NCBI GenBank assembly: GCA_965659595.1
Contig: CBFHWN010000104.1
Location: 1-6,458, forward strand
Source of the DNA: Casp-actino8 sp965659595
GTDB taxonomy: Bacteria; Actinomycetota; Acidimicrobiia; Acidimicrobiales; Ilumatobacteraceae
Length of the DNA: 6,458 nucleotides
Direction of reading: 5' to 3'
A program made the position numbers and the translations under genes. The notes below the pieces were generated by a model that worked only from the letters and a program-made list of their open reading frames with translations, was not told the DNA's origin and ran no database searches. Position 1 is the stretch's first letter. The number at the start of each line of letters is the position of its first letter. Of the stretch, positions 4,510-6,458 are shown piece after piece.

Positions 4510-6458
4510 TTACGTTCGTTCCCCGGACGTTTCCCCTGGTGAATCGTCGTATTCATCCGAAGGTGACATGGGTACCGCCGCGAGTTCGACCGATTCGATC
4601 GATTCGACCGCCGGCGACCCGTCGACCGCATGTCGTCGTCGTCGGTCGTCTCGACGAATCAGATACAGGCCCACGAGGCCGACGAAGGTCAATACGTACG
4701 CGAAACGATCGACGATGCTCGCGCCGAACGTCATCGAGACCTCGCGTTCGGTCGGAACGACGACCATCATGTTGGGCGCCACGCGGTACGGCCCCTCGGC
4801 ACCCGACACCTTCCAATTGGGGAAATAGCTCACGCGCACCAGCACGGGCTCCCCCACCCGGTCGACGGAGAACGACACCGACTCGTTGTCGACCACCACG
4901 TCGGAAATCGCCACCGGCTCGACGTCGACGACATCGATTGGGTCAACCGGCACCACGACGTCGACCTGTCGTGAGTCGGCGCCGGGTACACCGACTCGTC
5001 GGCCGAGATCGACGTCGACGGTCACCCGTTGCCACGAGTCGGGTCCGTCGGCTGCTGGCAGCGCGCTCCACTCGTCTGAGTTCTGCAACCAACTGGTTCC
5101 GAGTTCGAGCCAACGCTCACGCTGATCGCCGCTGCGTTCATCGACGATCACCGGTTGGGTCTCGAGGGGGACCACGATGTCCGAGTTCGACACCTCGTAG
5201 ATCTTCCACGGCCCGGAACGGGCAATCTCCAACAGCTCACCCGTCGATGCCGACAATGCGTCAGCTTCGTCGATTGCCTCGGGAGTGACAGCCATGTAAT
5301 AGCGGACCCCGAGCGACTGCAGATAGCGGATTCCGACTGTTGCGTCATTGTTGACGTAGCGAAGTTCGCGTACTGGATTGGAACTCTGCTTCGACATCGC
5401 GCCGGCGGCGAGGAAATGGTAGGGCGTGGTGCCGGCGGCTTCGAAGAAGAGTCCTTCACTCGAACCGATACAGCTGTCGGTCCAGAACGGCAGAAGCATG
5501 AGGGCCATCGTGGTCCCGTAGCGATCGTTGTTGCTGTAGTTCTCCCACAGTGCGCGTCCGCAACCTCGGTTCTCGCCGATCTGCTTCATGCTCTGGACCA
5601 ACGCGTAATACTCGCCGTACGCCGAACGTCCTTCGTAGCCGGTGAAGTTCCATCGGGCCCATCCGTCGACGAAACCTTTATCGGATGCTTCGGTCTCGAA
5701 CGGGCCCCAGGTGTACTCGAGACCTTGTCCTTCGTCGATCAAACGACCGCCTGGCAAAACCTGAAAGCGGAACCCGAGAACCACGAGGGTCACGAGGAGA
5801 CTTGCGACGGCGGCGATGGTCCGCCAGCGAAAGAATGCCCGACGAGCGATCTGGTCGTCGACCCATGGGACCGGGTCGGTCACGCGCTCTCGGCGCTCGG
5901 CCTGCGCCAGTCGAACCGCAGCATGCACTGCCTCCACGATGCCGATCGCAGCCAAAAGGTAACGACAGAGATTGACCATGGGAAGAAGGCGTGGATTCCA
6001 GAGCAGGCCGATCACGGGCAGGCTGTCGTTGAACAGGTACACGAAAGCGACGAACACGAGTCCGGTCACACCGATCCAGACGCCATTGGTGTGTCGACGC
6101 ACCAACATGGCGATCAAACCGACCGCGGCGAAGAACGTGAAGAACACGTTCCAGAACGGAGGAAGTGCAAAGAACATTCCCCAGTACGAGGTGAACGAAC
6201 CGTTGCCCGGTTCGCCCTTGTACTTCATGTCGGTCATGTAGGCATGGTTCAAAAGAAAGGGAACGATCCAGAACGCAGCGAGTAGTGATCCGGTCCCGAC
6301 GGAGACTGCGAACCAACGGAGCCGCCGACGGTCGAGCCAGAGGAGGCCCATGATCACGAGGCCGACCGCTACGTAGATGGCGACGATTCCGTGACTCAAC
6401 ACCGCAAGCGCCATGAATATCGCCGCTTTGGCGCGGTGTCGTCCGGTTTGGAGTCCGT
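4510..6458 (-). CDS. Multi-pass membrane protein, GT-C/YfhO-like, C-terminal part (partial)
   Basis: The frame is open through the right edge: 14 more codons precede the ATG at 6412-6414, so the true N-terminus is outside and at least 648 residues are encoded. Counting from that Met, hydrophobic segments lie at about 1-26, 36-55, 78-106, 110-128, 142-166 and 199-215. A large hydrophilic region (about 220-565) follows, with many aromatic residues and two Cys (285 and 315) that could pair outside the cell. One final membrane segment lies at about 570-587, then a basic stretch 'RRDDRRRR' and an acidic, Ser-rich tail. The segment 'SYFPNWKVSGAEGPYRVAPN' just before the last membrane helix resembles the C-terminal beta-domain of YfhO/GT-C-like membrane enzymes that act on polyprenyl-linked sugars. 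The family is a judgement from pattern; it could instead be annotated as PTPS-related or simply an uncharacterised membrane protein. Its position 46 bases before manB fits an envelope-glycan role (inference). The stop is TAA. Confidence 0.72.
   Translation of the reverse strand, partial: GLQTGRHRAKAAIFMALAVLSHGIVAIYVAVGLVIMGLLWLDRRRLRWFAVSVGTGSLLAAFWIVPFLLNHAYMTDMKYKGEPGNGSFTSYWGMFFALPPFWNVFFTFFAAVGLIAMLVRRHTNGVWIGVTGLVFVAFVYLFNDSLPVIGLLWNPRLLPMVNLCRYLLAAIGIVEAVHAAVRLAQAERRERVTDPVPWVDDQIARRAFFRWRTIAAVASLLVTLVVLGFRFQVLPGGRLIDEGQGLEYTWGPFETEASDKGFVDGWARWNFTGYEGRSAYGEYYALVQSMKQIGENRGCGRALWENYSNNDRYGTTMALMLLPFWTDSCIGSSEGLFFEAAGTTPYHFLAAGAMSKQSSNPVRELRYVNNDATVGIRYLQSLGVRYYMAVTPEAIDEADALSASTGELLEIARSGPWKIYEVSNSDIVVPLETQPVIVDERSGDQRERWLELGTSWLQNSDEWSALPAADGPDSWQRVTVDVDLGRRVGVPGADSRQVDVVVPVDPIDVVDVEPVAISDVVVDNESVSFSVDRVGEPVLVRVSYFPNWKVSGAEGPYRVAPNMMVVVPTEREVSMTFGASIVDRFAYVLTFVGLVGLYLIRRDDRRRRHAVDGSPAVESIESVELAAVPMSPSDEYDDSPGETSGERT
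4584..4610. repeat. Three imperfect 9-bp tandem units
   Basis: The units GTTCGACCG, ATTCGATCG and ATTCGACCG lie head to tail. On the coding (minus) strand they encode 'VESIESVEL' in the acidic tail of the membrane protein. Being in frame, gain or loss of a unit would only change tail length. This is a small slippage-type repeat with no functional claim. Confidence 0.55.

Noticed and set aside
4464..4631. A 56-residue N-terminal extension of manB
   Set aside because: The stretch is low-complexity (Arg/Ser/Asn), overlaps the preceding membrane protein gene, and the ATG at 4461-4463 has a well-spaced GGAGG and gives the family's usual length.
5155..6285. A 376-codon open frame on the plus strand
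   Set aside because: It is antisense to the large membrane protein, whose hydrophobic segments and C-terminal motif are coherent. The antisense product is compositionally odd (rich in His, Asp and Glu) and unrecognised.

Overview
This is a GC-rich window (roughly 60-63% by eye) with six tightly packed genes, GTG as well as ATG starts, and strong GGAGG-type ribosome binding sites. The gene set and protein flavour suggest a high-GC actinobacterium. The manB / Trm112-like / ahcY linkage and the 'CPED' form of the Trm112-like protein are typical of Actinobacteria. A deep-branching group such as Acidimicrobiia is my guess and is not proven by anything in the window.

Layout. Positions 1-692 (+) carry the 3' end of a secreted or surface-type protein built of Ig-like beta-sandwich repeats. 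It ends at a perfect GC-rich hairpin (about 718-751). Everything else is on the minus strand and reads right to left as one apparent transcription unit: a multi-pass membrane protein with a large extracytoplasmic part (6458-4510, N-terminus outside the window), phosphomannomutase/phosphoglucomutase manB (4463-3099), a small Trm112/UPF0434-like protein (3073-2831), S-adenosylhomocysteine hydrolase ahcY (2785-1337), and a YczE-family membrane protein (1329-715). The gaps are 46, 25, 45 and 7 bases. I see no terminator inside the unit and no convincing internal promoter. The hairpin at 718-751 lies between the convergent genes and within the last codons of the YczE-family gene, so it probably stops transcription from both sides.

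How the genes fit together. ManB makes mannose-1-phosphate or glucose-1-phosphate for sugar nucleotides and so for glycans and glycolipids. The large membrane protein upstream resembles the GT-C/YfhO type of polyprenyl-sugar-using membrane enzyme, which would fit a cell-envelope glycosylation role (inference). AhcY removes S-adenosylhomocysteine and keeps the methylation cycle running. The Trm112-like protein next to it belongs to a family whose characterised members activate SAM-dependent methyltransferases, although this copy has lost the usual zinc cysteines. The YczE-family protein is a predicted transporter-like membrane protein with no known substrate.

There is no mobile element, CRISPR array, tRNA, rRNA or clear riboswitch. 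The window is mostly ordinary housekeeping sequence. The points most worth a second look are the dual terminator embedded in a coding end, the cysteine-depleted Trm112-like protein, the shortened manB-ahcY cluster, and the envelope membrane protein ahead of manB.
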